A stretch of DNA of 64,000 bases from Parashewanella spongiae (GCF_004358345.1 NZ_CP037952.1:992001-1056000); one strand, 5' to 3'. Numbered from the stretch's first letter, positions 1 to 9,431 are shown. Notes: a model not told the origin generated them from the sequence alone. Translations and numbers: made by a program.

Positions 1-527
1 AACATACTCCTGTCTTTACTCAAGGTCAGGCTGGCAAGAGCGAACATATTTTAGCGCCTGGAGATATCCCTGTCATTCAAGTAGATAGAGGTGGACAAGT
101 GACTTATCATGGGCCTGGTCAGTTAGTGGTCTATCCATTGATTGACATAAAACGGCTTAGGATAGGGGTCAGGCAGTTAGTGAATACCATTGAACAAAGT
201 ATTGTCGACCTGCTTAAACCTTATGGGATAGAGGCTTACCCTAAAGCTGACGCTCCAGGTGTTTATGTCAGTGATAATAAAATTGCATCGCTAGGTTTAA
301 GAATTCGCAAAGGCTGTTCGTTTCATGGTCTCGCGCTGAATGTTAATATGGATATGGAGCCTTTCCATCGTATTAACCCCTGTGGTTATGCAGGATTGCA
401 GATGATTCAATGCAATGATTTAAACGGACCAAAGTCGGTGCAGGAAGCAGGCGATAAACTTGTCCATATATTAAGTGGCTTATTAGGTTATAAGCAACTG
501 GTTCAATATCAAGGATTAGCAGAGTAA
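1..527 (+). CDS. lipB: Octanoyltransferase LipB (5' end outside window)
   Basis: LipB transfers the octanoyl group from acyl carrier protein to lipoyl-dependent enzymes, the first step of lipoate assembly in the cytoplasm. The frame is open from base 3, so the start codon and roughly the first 40 residues lie to the left of the window. Visible family hallmarks are [14 protein letters not shown], the KIASLGLRI segment carrying the active-site lysine, and INPCGYAG carrying the acyl-accepting cysteine. Its stop lies one base before the lipA start, so the two genes are surely co-transcribed. The identification is firm. Confidence 0.97.
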   Translation, partial: HTPVFTQGQAGKSEHILAPGDIPVIQVDRGGQVTYHGPGQLVVYPLIDIKRLRIGVRQLVNTIEQSIVDLLKPYGIEAYPKADAPGVYVSDNKIASLGLRIRKGCSFHGLALNVNMDMEPFHRINPCGYAGLQMIQCNDLNGPKSVQEAGDKLVHILSGLLGYKQLVQYQGLAE

Positions 528-528
528 A

Positions 529-1494
529 ATGAGTAGACCTGAGAGATTACAACCAGGGGTGAAGTTGCGAGATGCTGATAAAGTATCACGTATCCCTGTG
601 AAAATCGTTCCTTCTGAACGTGAAACTATGTTGCGTAAGCCTGATTGGCTGCGTGTGAAACTCCCCGCATCTAATCAACGCATTACTGAAATTAAGCAAG
701 CACTTAGAAAAAATGGCCTGCATTCTGTTTGTGAAGAAGCATCTTGTCCTAATTTGTCCGAGTGTTTTAACCACGGCACCGCGACATTCATGATTCTTGG
801 CGCTATATGTACACGCCGTTGCCCTTTCTGTGATGTGGCTCATGGCCGACCACTAAAACCAGATGCAGAAGAACCTATTAAGCTTGCTAAGACAATTCGT
901 GACATGAAGCTTAAATACGTTGTTATCACATCTGTAGATCGTGATGACCTACGCGACGGCGGGGCACAACATTTTGCCGATTGTATCCGTGAAATTCGCA
1001 AACTCAATCCAGATATTAAAATTGAAACCTTAGTACCGGATTTTCGTGGTCGTATTGATGCAGCACTAGACATTCTAGCTGGTGATCCGCCAGATGTGTT
1101 TAACCACAACTTAGAAACTGCGCCGATGCACTATCGAAAAGCTAGGCCCGGTGCAAATTATCAGTGGTCATTAGATTTACTGAAAAAATTCAAAGATCGC
1201 CATCCAAACGTTCCTACTAAATCAGGATTGATGATGGGACTTGGTGAAAGTAATGATGAGATAGCTCAAGTTTTACGTGATTTACGTGCCCATAATGTTG
1301 AAATGTTGACTTTGGGTCAGTACCTGCAACCTTCTAAGTTCCACTTACCTGTAGAGCGTTATGTACCGCCAGCGGAGTTTGATGAGCTTAAAGCATTAGC
1401 CGATGAATTAGGCTTTACTCACGCCGCCTGCGGCCCAATGGTACGCTCAAGCTACCACGCAGATTTGCAAGCAATGGGTAAAGAAGTTAAATAA
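529..1494 (+). CDS. lipA: Lipoyl synthase LipA
   Basis: This radical-SAM enzyme inserts two sulfurs into protein-bound octanoyl chains to make lipoyl cofactor, acting after LipB. The 321 residues match the family length. The auxiliary cluster motif has cysteines near residues 68, 73 and 79 ([12 protein letters not shown]), and the radical-SAM motif CTRRCPFC has cysteines near 94, 98 and 101. The C-terminal RSSYHAD supplies the serine ligand of the auxiliary cluster. The ATG follows the lipB stop by one base. A strong hairpin terminator follows at 1526-1563. Confidence 0.98.
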   Translation: MSRPERLQPGVKLRDADKVSRIPVKIVPSERETMLRKPDWLRVKLPASNQRITEIKQALRKNGLHSVCEEASCPNLSECFNHGTATFMILGAICTRRCPFCDVAHGRPLKPDAEEPIKLAKTIRDMKLKYVVITSVDRDDLRDGGAQHFADCIREIRKLNPDIKIETLVPDFRGRIDAALDILAGDPPDVFNHNLETAPMHYRKARPGANYQWSLDLLKKFKDRHPNVPTKSGLMMGLGESNDEIAQVLRDLRAHNVEMLTLGQYLQPSKFHLPVERYVPPAEFDELKALADELGFTHAACGPMVRSSYHADLQAMGKEVK

Positions 1495-1525
1495 TCTTTA
1501 TCGTTTTATTTTTAAGGATCGCTTT

Positions 1526-1563
1526 AAAATGCCAGTCTCGGTTAAGTTGACTGGCATTTTTTT
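1526..1563. terminator. Bidirectional intrinsic terminator between lipA and the ABC permease gene
   Basis: A perfect 12-bp stem, AAAATGCCAGTC (1526-1537) and GACTGGCATTTT (1549-1560), encloses an 11-base loop and runs into T residues. A-tracts on the left and T-tracts on the right let it serve both the lipA transcript and the convergent minus-strand gene. Confidence 0.9.
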
Positions 1564-1580
1564 ATTGATATCGTAATAAA

Positions 1581-2327
1581 CTAAGTCTCAAACACTCGTG
1601 ATCGTGTACTTAATAATGAAGCGATAACTAAAAGGGATAACCCTACTCCCAACCCAAGATATAGTGCAGTAAGTTTAACCTGATCATCAGAAACCATGGC
1701 ACCAATTAAAGGATATGTCCAAGGATCAAAAGCCCAGTATTTTGGAGAATGACTGACTGACATTGCGGTCATGGTCATGATTACTCCAACAACTAAAGGA
1801 GCAACCATATTCTTTATATTCCACCCGATAATGATACCGATAACAATGATTGGTAATCCAGTAATGACAGCAGGTAGCGCATGCTCAAGAAATGAAAAAT
1901 TTACCATATCAGTGCCTTGAAAACCGATAATTGACAGAATAAAAATGCTTATCCACGTTAAGATGAATAAGATGATAGAACTGAGAATAACAAACAATGA
2001 AGCTACGGAGCATTTGACGATAAATAACAGCCTAATATTAATTGGTAAACTGCCCATTAAACGCCAACCATTGTTTTTATGTTCAATTGAGCAAATCAAG
2101 CAAGTTATTAATGCAATATAGAGAGGGAGCATAAAGTTATACCACAGTGTTGTTGCTCCCATCCAATATAAATTCCAGCCCTTGAGCGCGATGAATTCAC
2201 CGCCATTCTCCCAAGCCATAATAAATTGCAATAACACAACAGTTAAGGGGCAAAGAAAAGCCATCAGTAAAGCTAATGAGCGTTTAAGCTTATAAATTTC
2301 GCAGATAAATAAATTAAGTAGTGCCAT
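1581..2327 (-). CDS. ABC-2 type transporter, membrane permease subunit
   Basis: A very hydrophobic 248-residue protein with about six membrane segments and no catalytic motif, typical of the ABC-2/lantibiotic-immunity permease class (BcrB/SpaE-like). It would pair with the ATPase encoded immediately upstream: the ATPase stop abuts a GTG-ATG pair here. The ATG at 2327 is preferred because AAGGA lies about seven bases upstream. Substrate is unknown. Export of, or immunity to, an antimicrobial peptide is the usual job of such two-gene modules when a two-component system is adjacent, but this is inference. Confidence 0.8.
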   Translation of the reverse strand: MALLNLFICEIYKLKRSLALLMAFLCPLTVVLLQFIMAWENGGEFIALKGWNLYWMGATTLWYNFMLPLYIALITCLICSIEHKNNGWRLMGSLPINIRLLFIVKCSVASLFVILSSIILFILTWISIFILSIIGFQGTDMVNFSFLEHALPAVITGLPIIVIGIIIGWNIKNMVAPLVVGVIMTMTAMSVSHSPKYWAFDPWTYPLIGAMVSDDQVKLTALYLGLGVGLSLLVIASLLSTRSRVFET

Positions 2328-2330
2328 CAC

Positions 2331-3233
2331 TCAATCCTTATGTTGTTGGTGGAAGATAGTTTCAAGTGAAGGTGTACAGTATCTCGATTGAAATATATCA
2401 ATGCCTGAATTCACTAATATCCGGTGGATTGGTGGCGCTTCAGTTAATTCAATATTTTTAACTTTTAGTCCATCACTTGTGAGCACGACTTCAAGCTTAT
2501 GACCAAACTTTTGATTGAGTATTTTAATCGCTTTTTTAGGGCTATTAATGCATACAGACAAATCAGACTGAGCATTTTTGCAAAGCTTACTGAGTTCTCC
2601 TTCTAATACCAGTCCACCATCTTTTAATACGCCAACATGAGTGGCCATTTTCTCAACTTCATCAAGCAAATGGCTAGAGACAAGTACACTTACAATCATC
2701 TGCGACGGCAGCCACCGTATTAGTTCTCTAATTTCTTCCATCCCTTCAGGGTCAAGACCATTTGTAGGCTCATCGAGGATTAATAGCTGTGGCTCACCGA
2801 GTAGGGCATTTGCTAAAGCGGTTCTTTGTTTCATACCGAGTGAGCACTGACTGATTAGCCGTGAGCGGGAACCCGTGAGTGAGACTATCTCCAAAACTCG
2901 GTTAATCTGTGTTTTGGGGTATTGTTTTAATGTACAAGAAAGAGATAAAAATTCATCAATGGTAAGGTTAGCATAAAGGCAAGGTGAGTCGATAATACAG
3001 CCGATTTTCTGCTTACTGTGTAGCGTGACACCTTTGGTGCCTAAGATCGAAAATTCGCCGGATTGCTGTTTTATCAAGCCCATGAGTATTCGTATTAATG
3101 TTGATTTTCCTGCACCATTATTGCCTAAAAAACCATAAACTGAACCGACAGGAACATGCATATTAAGCTGATTAAGTACTTGGATATTTTTAAACGATTT
3201 AGAAATGTTTGAAACTTCTATGGCATGTTTCAT
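2331..3233 (-). CDS. ABC transporter ATP-binding protein (BcrA-like)
   Basis: Cytoplasmic ATPase that would power the permease encoded just downstream. Walker A GNNGAGKST lies near residues 38-46. An LGMKQR element stands where the LSGGQ signature belongs, Walker B is LLILDEPTNGLDPEG, and the H-loop is SSHLLDE. The degenerate signature and the 100-residue C-terminal extension fit bacitracin/lantibiotic-type exporters. The start at 3233 is chosen because GGGA lies seven bases upstream, while the earlier ATG at 3239 overlaps that site. It is transcribed divergently from the sensor kinase gene across a 150-bp gap. Confidence 0.9.
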   Translation of the reverse strand: MKHAIEVSNISKSFKNIQVLNQLNMHVPVGSVYGFLGNNGAGKSTLIRILMGLIKQQSGEFSILGTKGVTLHSKQKIGCIIDSPCLYANLTIDEFLSLSCTLKQYPKTQINRVLEIVSLTGSRSRLISQCSLGMKQRTALANALLGEPQLLILDEPTNGLDPEGMEEIRELIRWLPSQMIVSVLVSSHLLDEVEKMATHVGVLKDGGLVLEGELSKLCKNAQSDLSVCINSPKKAIKILNQKFGHKLEVVLTSDGLKVKNIELTEAPPIHRILVNSGIDIFQSRYCTPSLETIFHQQHKD

Positions 3234-3318
3234 GACCATTCCCGAATGAAGTGATAAATAATGAGCCTATTAAAGCAACAATTTATTATTTCTACATCCT
3301 ACGCAGCACGTAATTTGA

Positions 3319-3336
3319 ATAGGTCTGGAGACCTAT
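3319..3336. promoter_or_regulatory. 18-bp palindrome in the divergent ABC/two-component promoter region
   Basis: ATAGGTCTGGAGACCTAT has perfect 8-bp arms around a 2-bp centre. It lies in the only intergenic space shared by the exporter genes and the kinase-regulator pair, about 57 bases before the kinase ATG. Its size and position fit a dimeric response-regulator operator, most simply for the LuxR-type regulator encoded at 4861. That link is inferred. Confidence 0.5.
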
Positions 3337-3392
3337 ATCGCTTACTGAATAACTGCATTACAATTGATTAAAACATAAATAACGGACTATTG

Positions 3393-4859
3393 ATGAAATT
3401 GATACTTAAGCCTAATTCTATAAGGGTAAAGCTACTTTTAGGCTTGGCATTAGTGAGTTTTTTTATTTGTTTTAGTTTGATGTTTGGTCAGTTCTTTGTG
3501 AATCAACAAGCACGTTATGCTGTGAGCCATGGAGCATTCGATGAATGGTTTGATGACACAGTTACGAATCCTATTCTCGCTTCAATTCATGACACTCCCG
3601 AACTCACAAAGAGTTTGAAACAAATCACAGAGCCAATATTTATTGATCCACAAAACTGTAATGAATTGCCACGAGTCATAGCGATAGCAATAGTGGATAA
3701 GCAATCTAAACTAGTGAGTCAATCAGGTGATTTCGATTTTAATGCTGGAGATCTCGGGGCTCAGTTGCCTATACGCTCGAGGGATGATTTATCAGATGTG
3801 TTGATGGACAGATATAACACAGGTATTGAACCGTATATTGGTGATAATAAACTTGTTATCAAGCCTATTGTCGACAGTAATGCTCAAACAATTGGCGCCA
3901 CAATTACCGTTATTAAAGATGTACAATATCTTTTAAATGATCATTGGACAGTGATATTAAAAAAACAGAATCTACTTGATACAGTATTCAGTGCGTTAAT
4001 GGTCAGTTTGATGATGATACCCGCAGGAGCCATTGTGATTTTTATTGCTGGTAGAAAGTTGAATCAGCGTCTAGGACATCTTCACGATGTAATTCATCAA
4101 TGGTATCAAGGCAAGTTTGAAGCAAAGATTCGTATCAAAAGTAATGATGAAATTGGTCAAAGTTTTGAGCGTTTAAATCAACTTTCCGAAAAGCTTAATC
4201 AGCTGGTTACAGAAAGACAACATCATGCGGCTGAATATGAACGAGAAAAGTTAGCCAGTGACTTACATGACACAGTAAAACAAAAACTATTTGCGAATAA
4301 TTTACTACTAGCAAGTTGTCTGAAGCTTTCTGAAAATTTACCCGAAAACTTAAATGAAAACACACTTAAAAATACTTTAGCTCAGGTGATTACAAGTAAT
4401 CAACTCGCTTTCAAGCAAGTAAACGATTTAGTTGAGCAGCGTTACGAAAGCTCATTTGTTCCGATTAAAATTTATTATCAGAAGTTAGTTCACACTTGGC
4501 AAGCAGAAACGAATATTACGGTAGAACTTAATATTGATTTAACTGATAAGCATGAAAATTCTGCACTCTTTTTAGACAATTATTTAATACTGTGTTCAGC
4601 ATTGAAAGAAGGGCTGCAAAACGTGAATAAACACAGTCAAGCGAGCAAGGTAAAAGTGGAACTATTAGAAAGCAATGGAGGAGTCATGCTGATTGTGAAA
4701 GATAATGGAAGATTAACCGAAAGCTCAACGTTAGAACTCGGCCAAGGTTTGTCTATTTTAAGGTCTCGTGTTGAAAAGCTTTTTGGTCGTTTCGATTTCG
4801 AATTCATTTCAACAGCTCCATTCACAGGTGCAAAACTCACAATCTGGTTGGTGAGCTGA
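3393..4859 (+). CDS. Sensor histidine kinase, NarX/DesK-type (HisKA_3)
   Basis: Membrane sensor kinase of 488 residues. An N-terminal membrane helix (about 12-32) is followed by a periplasmic sensing region, a second helix (about 195-222), a HAMP-like linker, and a HisKA_3 phosphoacceptor in EKLASDLHDTVKQ with the histidine near residue 292. An HATPase domain follows, ending in GQGLSILRSRVEKL. The ATG at 3393 is preferred over a TTG at 3390. The next gene starts one base after its stop, so the two form a two-component operon, probably controlling the divergent exporter. The stimulus is unknown. Confidence 0.9.
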   Translation: MKLILKPNSIRVKLLLGLALVSFFICFSLMFGQFFVNQQARYAVSHGAFDEWFDDTVTNPILASIHDTPELTKSLKQITEPIFIDPQNCNELPRVIAIAIVDKQSKLVSQSGDFDFNAGDLGAQLPIRSRDDLSDVLMDRYNTGIEPYIGDNKLVIKPIVDSNAQTIGATITVIKDVQYLLNDHWTVILKKQNLLDTVFSALMVSLMMIPAGAIVIFIAGRKLNQRLGHLHDVIHQWYQGKFEAKIRIKSNDEIGQSFERLNQLSEKLNQLVTERQHHAAEYEREKLASDLHDTVKQKLFANNLLLASCLKLSENLPENLNENTLKNTLAQVITSNQLAFKQVNDLVEQRYESSFVPIKIYYQKLVHTWQAETNITVELNIDLTDKHENSALFLDNYLILCSALKEGLQNVNKHSQASKVKVELLESNGGVMLIVKDNGRLTESSTLELGQGLSILRSRVEKLFGRFDFEFISTAPFTGAKLTIWLVS

Positions 4860-4860
4860 T

Positions 4861-5493
4861 ATGACAAAAGGCACCATTAAGGTTTTTACTATTGATGATC
4901 ATGAGATGGTGAGAGCAGGGATTTCTAGTTTTTTGAATTTACAGCTAGGGCTTGATGTAATTGGTGAAGCCAATTCACTTGAAGCCGCATTACCAAGCAT
5001 TGAATTAACACCACCAGATGTAGTTTTAATGGACTTAATCATTGAGGACAAGCTTGTTGGTGTTGATGCAACTCAAGCATTGAAGGCTTGTTATCCAGAG
5101 ATTCAAGTTGTGATCTTAACTTCGTATCATGAGGACAAAATGATTTTCCCTGCACTCGATGCTGGCGCGGTGTCTTATTTATTGAAGGATATCACGCCAA
5201 ATGATCTTGCTGATGCTGTTTTTAGAGCCAATAAAGGAATTACAACGCTTTCTCCTATCGTCGCGACTAAAATCCTCAAGGCACAAAAACAGCAACAAGT
5301 GCTATTAAGTGATCGAGAAATTGAAATACTCATTAAAGTAGCTAATGGTTTCTCTAATGCTGAAATCGCTGAAATACTGTTTATCTCAGTTAAAACCGTA
5401 AGAACACACGTCAGTAATATTTTAGGAAAGCTTAATTTAAGAGATCGGACTCAAGCTGCAGTACATGCTTGGAAGAGTGGGTTAGTGGAGTAA
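4861..5493 (+). CDS. LuxR/NarL-family response regulator
   Basis: A 210-residue DNA-binding response regulator. The receiver domain has acidic residues at 12-13, the phosphoacceptor aspartate near 58 (VVLMDLI), and the conserved lysine in SYLLKDI. The C-terminal helix-turn-helix begins at LSDREIEILIKVANG and includes KTVRTHVSNILGKL. It starts one base after the kinase stop. The divergent exporter genes and the palindrome at 3319 are its probable targets. Confidence 0.95.
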   Translation: MTKGTIKVFTIDDHEMVRAGISSFLNLQLGLDVIGEANSLEAALPSIELTPPDVVLMDLIIEDKLVGVDATQALKACYPEIQVVILTSYHEDKMIFPALDAGAVSYLLKDITPNDLADAVFRANKGITTLSPIVATKILKAQKQQQVLLSDREIEILIKVANGFSNAEIAEILFISVKTVRTHVSNILGKLNLRDRTQAAVHAWKSGLVE

Positions 5494-6030
5494 CATTTTT
5501 TTCAATGTGAGCAAACTTTGAATCTGTTGTTAATGCTCTATACGTTTTAAAATACACCAAGTATTAAAGCACACAATTTGGTTTACTATTTGTATTCCTT
5601 TACTTTAGTTTCACGGCTTCATTATCATAGCCAGCGTGAGATATTTTAGTGATTTTTAATTCCAGTCGCAGTATTCTTTAAGAAGACACTTCACTCCAAC
5701 TCCATTTTGGGCATCACTGAAATACCGTTTCTTTCCTATTATTGGGTTGATAATGGTAACTTATCCGTGGCATGTTCTTTCTATTTATTCAACAGACCCT
5801 AATATTATTTTACTCTGTTGTGATTTACTAAAATAGCAAGACTAACCAGCATTAATATTTAGGTGGTATATCATAAGTTATTGAAAATAAGTGTAAATAA
5901 CTTTTGTTTTACTGCGAGGGTTATTGAGGTTATAGTCTCAATAATTATTAATATTAGCCTGCATGTTGACCAAGTATATAATACTCCATCTCTTGTGAAG
6001 CTAATGCATTGATATCATAAGAGAGTATGA
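5494..6030. other. Noncoding AT-rich stretch upstream of the ankyrin gene
   Basis: No convincing gene is seen in these 537 bases. The one notable structure is an inverted repeat, TTATTGAG (5921-5928) and CTCAATAA (5937-5944), about 90 bases before the ankyrin start. It could be a regulatory site or a weak hairpin. A GAGAG ribosome-binding-like sequence sits just ahead of 6031. Confidence 0.5.
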
Positions 6031-7209
6031 ATGTGCTTTATTGGCCAAGCTAATCCTTTGTCACCCTATTCAAATAGAAAGAATGGCTTTGAAGATTCCC
6101 AGCAGCGTCAACCTTCATTAACTGCTAGTAATTTTCAAAAATTAAATGATTCCTTTTCAAGTAATACTGACTCAGGGTATGCAGACTCTCAGAACAATGT
6201 CGCGCAGACTAGAGTTCGGTATGCAATATTTCACAATCAAGCCTCTTTAAACTTGGGGCGACATGCACAAAAAGAGCACTCATGTAGAATGAAACAGGAA
6301 TACGTATGTTCGAGCTGTTCAAGTGCTAGAACAGCTTACTTGTGTAATAGCACCAAATCTGAAAAAGTTACTTCTTTATCCACGTTAGCTTTAACCCATG
6401 GTTCAAGAGAAAAAAAGCGGAGTACATCACCAAAAATTACTGAACAAATAAAGGGAAAGCGTCTCGTTAATGCCAAAAGTGAAGCCCAAAGCGTGCCACT
6501 TAAAAGTGAGTATAGAGATCGAAATTTGTCTGACTTACTATTTAAGTTTTATAAAAGTGTTAAAACAGTTCACGTGTTTAATGAGATAGAGCAACTTCTC
6601 TTGTCTACCGAGGTAGGCATAACTCATGAACATTTAAAAAGTGCAATTGATTGTGGTGTACCACGACTTGTGAGCCTGTTACTTAGACACTGTTCTATTG
6701 AAAAGTCTTATTCGAAAAATACCCCAATGGCAAATGTGATGGATTATTGTATTGAGAGAGTTTTACCTCAAAGAAAGTCACCGTCTTTATTGGTTTATGC
6801 CGTTCAGTCAAGGAACTCTGAAATTGTCAAAGTAATCATAGATGCTGGGTATTCTCTATCATCAACATATAATGACGGCAGAAATATTTTGCATGTGGCT
6901 GCTGATATAGGGCAACTTAACACTTTTTCGGTTTTAATCGATGAGCTCGAGAAAAGGTTCACTTCTAGCTATATTAATATGCTGCTGCTCACTCGTGATG
7001 CAAAAAAGGGTCAAACTCCAGAAGAAATTATATTTGAAAAAGGAGACATTGATCTGTGCCTATATATAATATCAACTCGATGGAAAGAAAAAAATATAAA
7101 CCCATCATTTGATATATTTACACTGTTACGGCAAAGAGGTGACTTTGCCGATATTTTACAGGAATTATTGGAACCCAAACATCTTATATCAATCGGCACT
7201 CAAATGTGA
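6031..7209 (+). CDS. Ankyrin-repeat protein, effector-like
   Basis: This 392-residue protein has no signal peptide. The first 170 residues are rich in Ser, Asn, Gln and Lys and look disordered. The C-terminal half holds degenerate ankyrin repeats, for example SLLVYAVQSRNSEIVKVIIDAGY followed by NDGRNILHVAADIGQL with the expected spacing. No catalytic motif is visible. A disordered polar N-terminus joined to ankyrin repeats is common among secreted host-interaction proteins, but secretion is inference. The 3' end abuts a dispersed repeat that begins within bases of the stop, so the C-terminus may be truncated. Confidence 0.65.
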   Translation: MCFIGQANPLSPYSNRKNGFEDSQQRQPSLTASNFQKLNDSFSSNTDSGYADSQNNVAQTRVRYAIFHNQASLNLGRHAQKEHSCRMKQEYVCSSCSSARTAYLCNSTKSEKVTSLSTLALTHGSREKKRSTSPKITEQIKGKRLVNAKSEAQSVPLKSEYRDRNLSDLLFKFYKSVKTVHVFNEIEQLLLSTEVGITHEHLKSAIDCGVPRLVSLLLRHCSIEKSYSKNTPMANVMDYCIERVLPQRKSPSLLVYAVQSRNSEIVKVIIDAGYSLSSTYNDGRNILHVAADIGQLNTFSVLIDELEKRFTSSYINMLLLTRDAKKGQTPEEIIFEKGDIDLCLYIISTRWKEKNINPSFDIFTLLRQRGDFADILQELLEPKHLISIGTQM

Positions 7210-7210
7210 C

Positions 7211-7281
7211 CTACTCCCAAAGGGCAAGAAGAAAGGCCTCCATTACTGTTACAAGTTTTTATGTTATCCCGACAAAAGCAC
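7211..7281. repeat. Fragment of a dispersed repeat also seen at 13510-13585
   Basis: The stretch containing CTCCCAAAGGGCAAG and ATCCCGACAAAAGCACTAAG closely matches 13510-13585, and in reverse orientation part of 39120-39200. It begins immediately after the ankyrin stop codon. Confidence 0.6.
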
Positions 7282-7329
7282 TAAGGGATCTAGCGATTTA
7301 GAAAGTACCAATCTTTGTCATACCTGCTA

Positions 7330-8850
7330 AGGCTGGTATCCAGTGACTTTTATACAAAGAAGCAAAGGCACTAGAAACTATGAAGGACAGTAACTCAACT
7401 ACCCTTTAGTTACCACAACACAAGGGGAATATTATGAGCACCGTCCTTCAAGTAAAAGATAACGCAAAATTTGTTAATTTGTACATTGCTTTTGAACTTA
7501 GCAGTAAAACTTGGAAGCTTGGCTTTTCAAATGGTGAAAAAAAGAGAGTCAAAACGATTGATTCCCGAGACTGGAAAGCCCTACATCATGAAATAGCCTT
7601 AGCAAAAGAAAAGCTATTCTGCGTTGAAAACTGCAAAGTCATTAGCTGTTACGAAGCAGGTAGAGACGGATTCTGGATACACAGAGCGTTAATTAAAGAC
7701 GGCATCGAAAATCATGTGATTGACTCAGCCAGTATTGAAGTCAGCCGAAAACAGAAGAAAGTCAAAACCGATAGAGTTGATGTGATTGCTTTGCTCCGTT
7801 TACTGATGCGTTATCACTCTGGAGAGCAAGAAGCTTTAAATATCATAAATGTTCCAAATGTAGAAGCTGAAGATAAGCGACGAATTAACCGAGAGCGAGA
7901 ACGATTAGTAAAAGAGCGTGGCAGTCACAGCGCACGAATTAAGTCACTTCTGTGTTTGCATGGTATCAGCGTGGAAAATATCTCTAAACTAAAGGGGAAA
8001 GTTAATCAACTTAAGACGGCGGTTCTCAATAAGCCTTTACCGACAGATTTAGTGACGGAAATAGAGCGAGAACTTGATAGGCATGAAATTGTCGACAAGC
8101 AAATTAAAGCAATTGAGAAATTACAAAAACAACGTGTTCTTGATGACTGTGATGACGCATCGCAAAAAATTAATCAGCTCATGCAGCTTAAAGGCGTAGG
8201 CTGGCAATCGAGCTGGGTATTAGTAACAGAGTTTTTCCATTGGCGAGAATTTAAAAACGCTAAACAAGTGGGAGCTTGTGCAGGAATGACACCAACGCCT
8301 TACGATAGTGGTGACAGTCAAAGAGAGCAAGGCATTTGCAAGTCAGGTAATCGACGAATACGAAAGATTATGGTTGAACTCAGTTGGTTTTGGTTACGGT
8401 ATCAACCCAAATCAGAATTGAGTTTATGGTTCGAACAGCGTTTCGCTCATGGCAGTAAACGAATGAGACGCATCGGCATTGTTGCTATGGCACGTAAACT
8501 TCTTATCAAACTGTGGAAGTATTTAGAGCATGGAGAAGTGCCATCAGGTGCAACGATGTCACTTTAATCAAAATAACCAAGTAAAGAGTAAAATGTAGTA
8601 AAGCGTTGTTCGATGCTAACTGTACAGCCCCTTGATAAGCAAGGCTAAATCGTTTTTCTAGAAGAGTTAGTATCATTATTCAGGTTAGGCGTGATAATGC
8701 GCATGCAATTTAAGGTGACTGACTAAAGTCAGAACGGATAGAAGGTGGTTAGCCATTAAGCTGACACAACAAAACCTGAGCAACACTTTTAACCAGAGAA
8801 ACTGAATGAAATAAATTAAAAACTGAAGGGCTTGACAAAGATGTCCTCAT
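7330..8850 (+). mobile_element. IS110-family insertion sequence (ends approximate)
   Basis: The transposase CDS at 7434-8567 is flanked by roughly 100 and 280 bases of noncoding DNA. The right flank ends in a sequence reading GGGCTTGACAAAGATGTC (about 8828), which resembles ends of many IS110-type elements. No terminal inverted repeats are obvious, as is normal for this family. The exact termini cannot be fixed from one copy. Confidence 0.6.
7434..8567 (+). CDS. IS110-family transposase (DEDD recombinase)
   Basis: A full-length 377-residue transposase with an RNase-H-like N-terminal domain beginning LYIAFELSSKTWKLGF and the acidic segment KTDRVDVIALLRLL. A coiled-coil middle precedes the C-terminal Tnp_20-like domain QLMQLKGVGWQSSW to GMTPTPYDSGDS, which carries the candidate catalytic serine. 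The ATG is preceded by AAGGGGAAT. There is no internal stop, so it may be active. Such elements are now known to use a bridge RNA encoded in one noncoding end. Confidence 0.93.
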   Translation: MSTVLQVKDNAKFVNLYIAFELSSKTWKLGFSNGEKKRVKTIDSRDWKALHHEIALAKEKLFCVENCKVISCYEAGRDGFWIHRALIKDGIENHVIDSASIEVSRKQKKVKTDRVDVIALLRLLMRYHSGEQEALNIINVPNVEAEDKRRINRERERLVKERGSHSARIKSLLCLHGISVENISKLKGKVNQLKTAVLNKPLPTDLVTEIERELDRHEIVDKQIKAIEKLQKQRVLDDCDDASQKINQLMQLKGVGWQSSWVLVTEFFHWREFKNAKQVGACAGMTPTPYDSGDSQREQGICKSGNRRIRKIMVELSWFWLRYQPKSELSLWFEQRFAHGSKRMRRIGIVAMARKLLIKLWKYLEHGEVPSGATMSL

Positions 8851-8853
8851 AGA

Positions 8854-9137
8854 AGGGGCTGTTTATCTTTCAGGATGAAATTTTGTGCTATTTTAGCGTT
8901 TATCTGTTCAAGGCGTAAGCCGTGAAGCTTAGTCATCTAAGTAAACGGGTTACAACACAGAATAGTGAACGCTCAAAAGCATCGAAAAAAGAGAGAGCGT
9001 AAATTGGTCGCTCTTTCTAAATAAAAGGTACTGCGTTATCGCTTGCTTATTTGGAATACCAAACCGCACAAGCTCTGTCTTGTATAAAACGATCAATTTA
9101 TCGCTGCAAAAATAATCACGAAAGATAAGCAGCCCCT
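8854..9137. mobile_element. MITE-like element, 18-bp terminal inverted repeats (copy 1)
   Basis: A 284-bp noncoding element bounded by AGGGGCTGTTTATCTTTC and an 18-bp inverse copy with one mismatch. A second copy lies at 14935-15198. The internal sequence is nearly identical between copies except for about 20 extra bases here (around 8980-9035). It encodes no protein and sits next to the IS110 right end. Confidence 0.85.
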
Positions 9138-9141
9138 AGAC

Positions 9142-9163
9142 TACCGACATACAAAACGGTCGT
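9142..9163. repeat. Dispersed hairpin motif, copy 1 of 6
   Basis: Contains CGACATACAAAACGGTCG, a one-base variant of the short stem-loop motif (5-bp arms CGACA/TGTCG in other copies). Further copies are at 13438, 20315, 32371, 38201 and 39270. The flanking 9164-9345 sequence is also repeat-derived and resembles 13590-13680. Confidence 0.7.
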
Positions 9164-9404
9164 TACTTCGTTTCCAGCCTGCGCTGGAGTGACGAGAACT
9201 CATCGGTATACTTTCTTCCGCAACTTTCCTAAGTGCGTTTAACGCCAGTTTTGTATGGCAGTCGAAGGGAATAAAGTATTGCAAATTTGTGCCTTGTACT
9301 GATAGCCTTTAGTTCTTGCTGAGCGTTCACTATTGAATGCGGATTGCTATTAATTACCGACAGTTTTGATAGATAATAATAACGAGGATGTCAGTTATTA
9401 CTTT

Positions 9405-9411
9405 GTTAGGC
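9405..9411 (+). other. Integron-type core site at the left end of a gene cassette
   Basis: GTTAGGC fits the integron recombination core GTTRRRY. With crossover after its G, the DUF3592 gene and the attC at 9882-9934 form a compact cassette of about 525 bases. No attI, integrase gene or second cassette is recognised nearby. Confidence 0.55.
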
Positions 9412-9431
9412 CCTACAACACGGAGAGTTAG

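Noticed and set aside
5960-5990. Possible sigma-70 promoter TTGACC and TATAAT ahead of the ankyrin gene
   Set aside because: The two hexamers are only five bases apart, so they cannot form one promoter; no confident alternative was found.
7109-7330. 73-codon open frame overlapping the end of the ankyrin gene
   Set aside because: It runs out of the ankyrin coding sequence into a dispersed repeat, with no ribosome site or motif.
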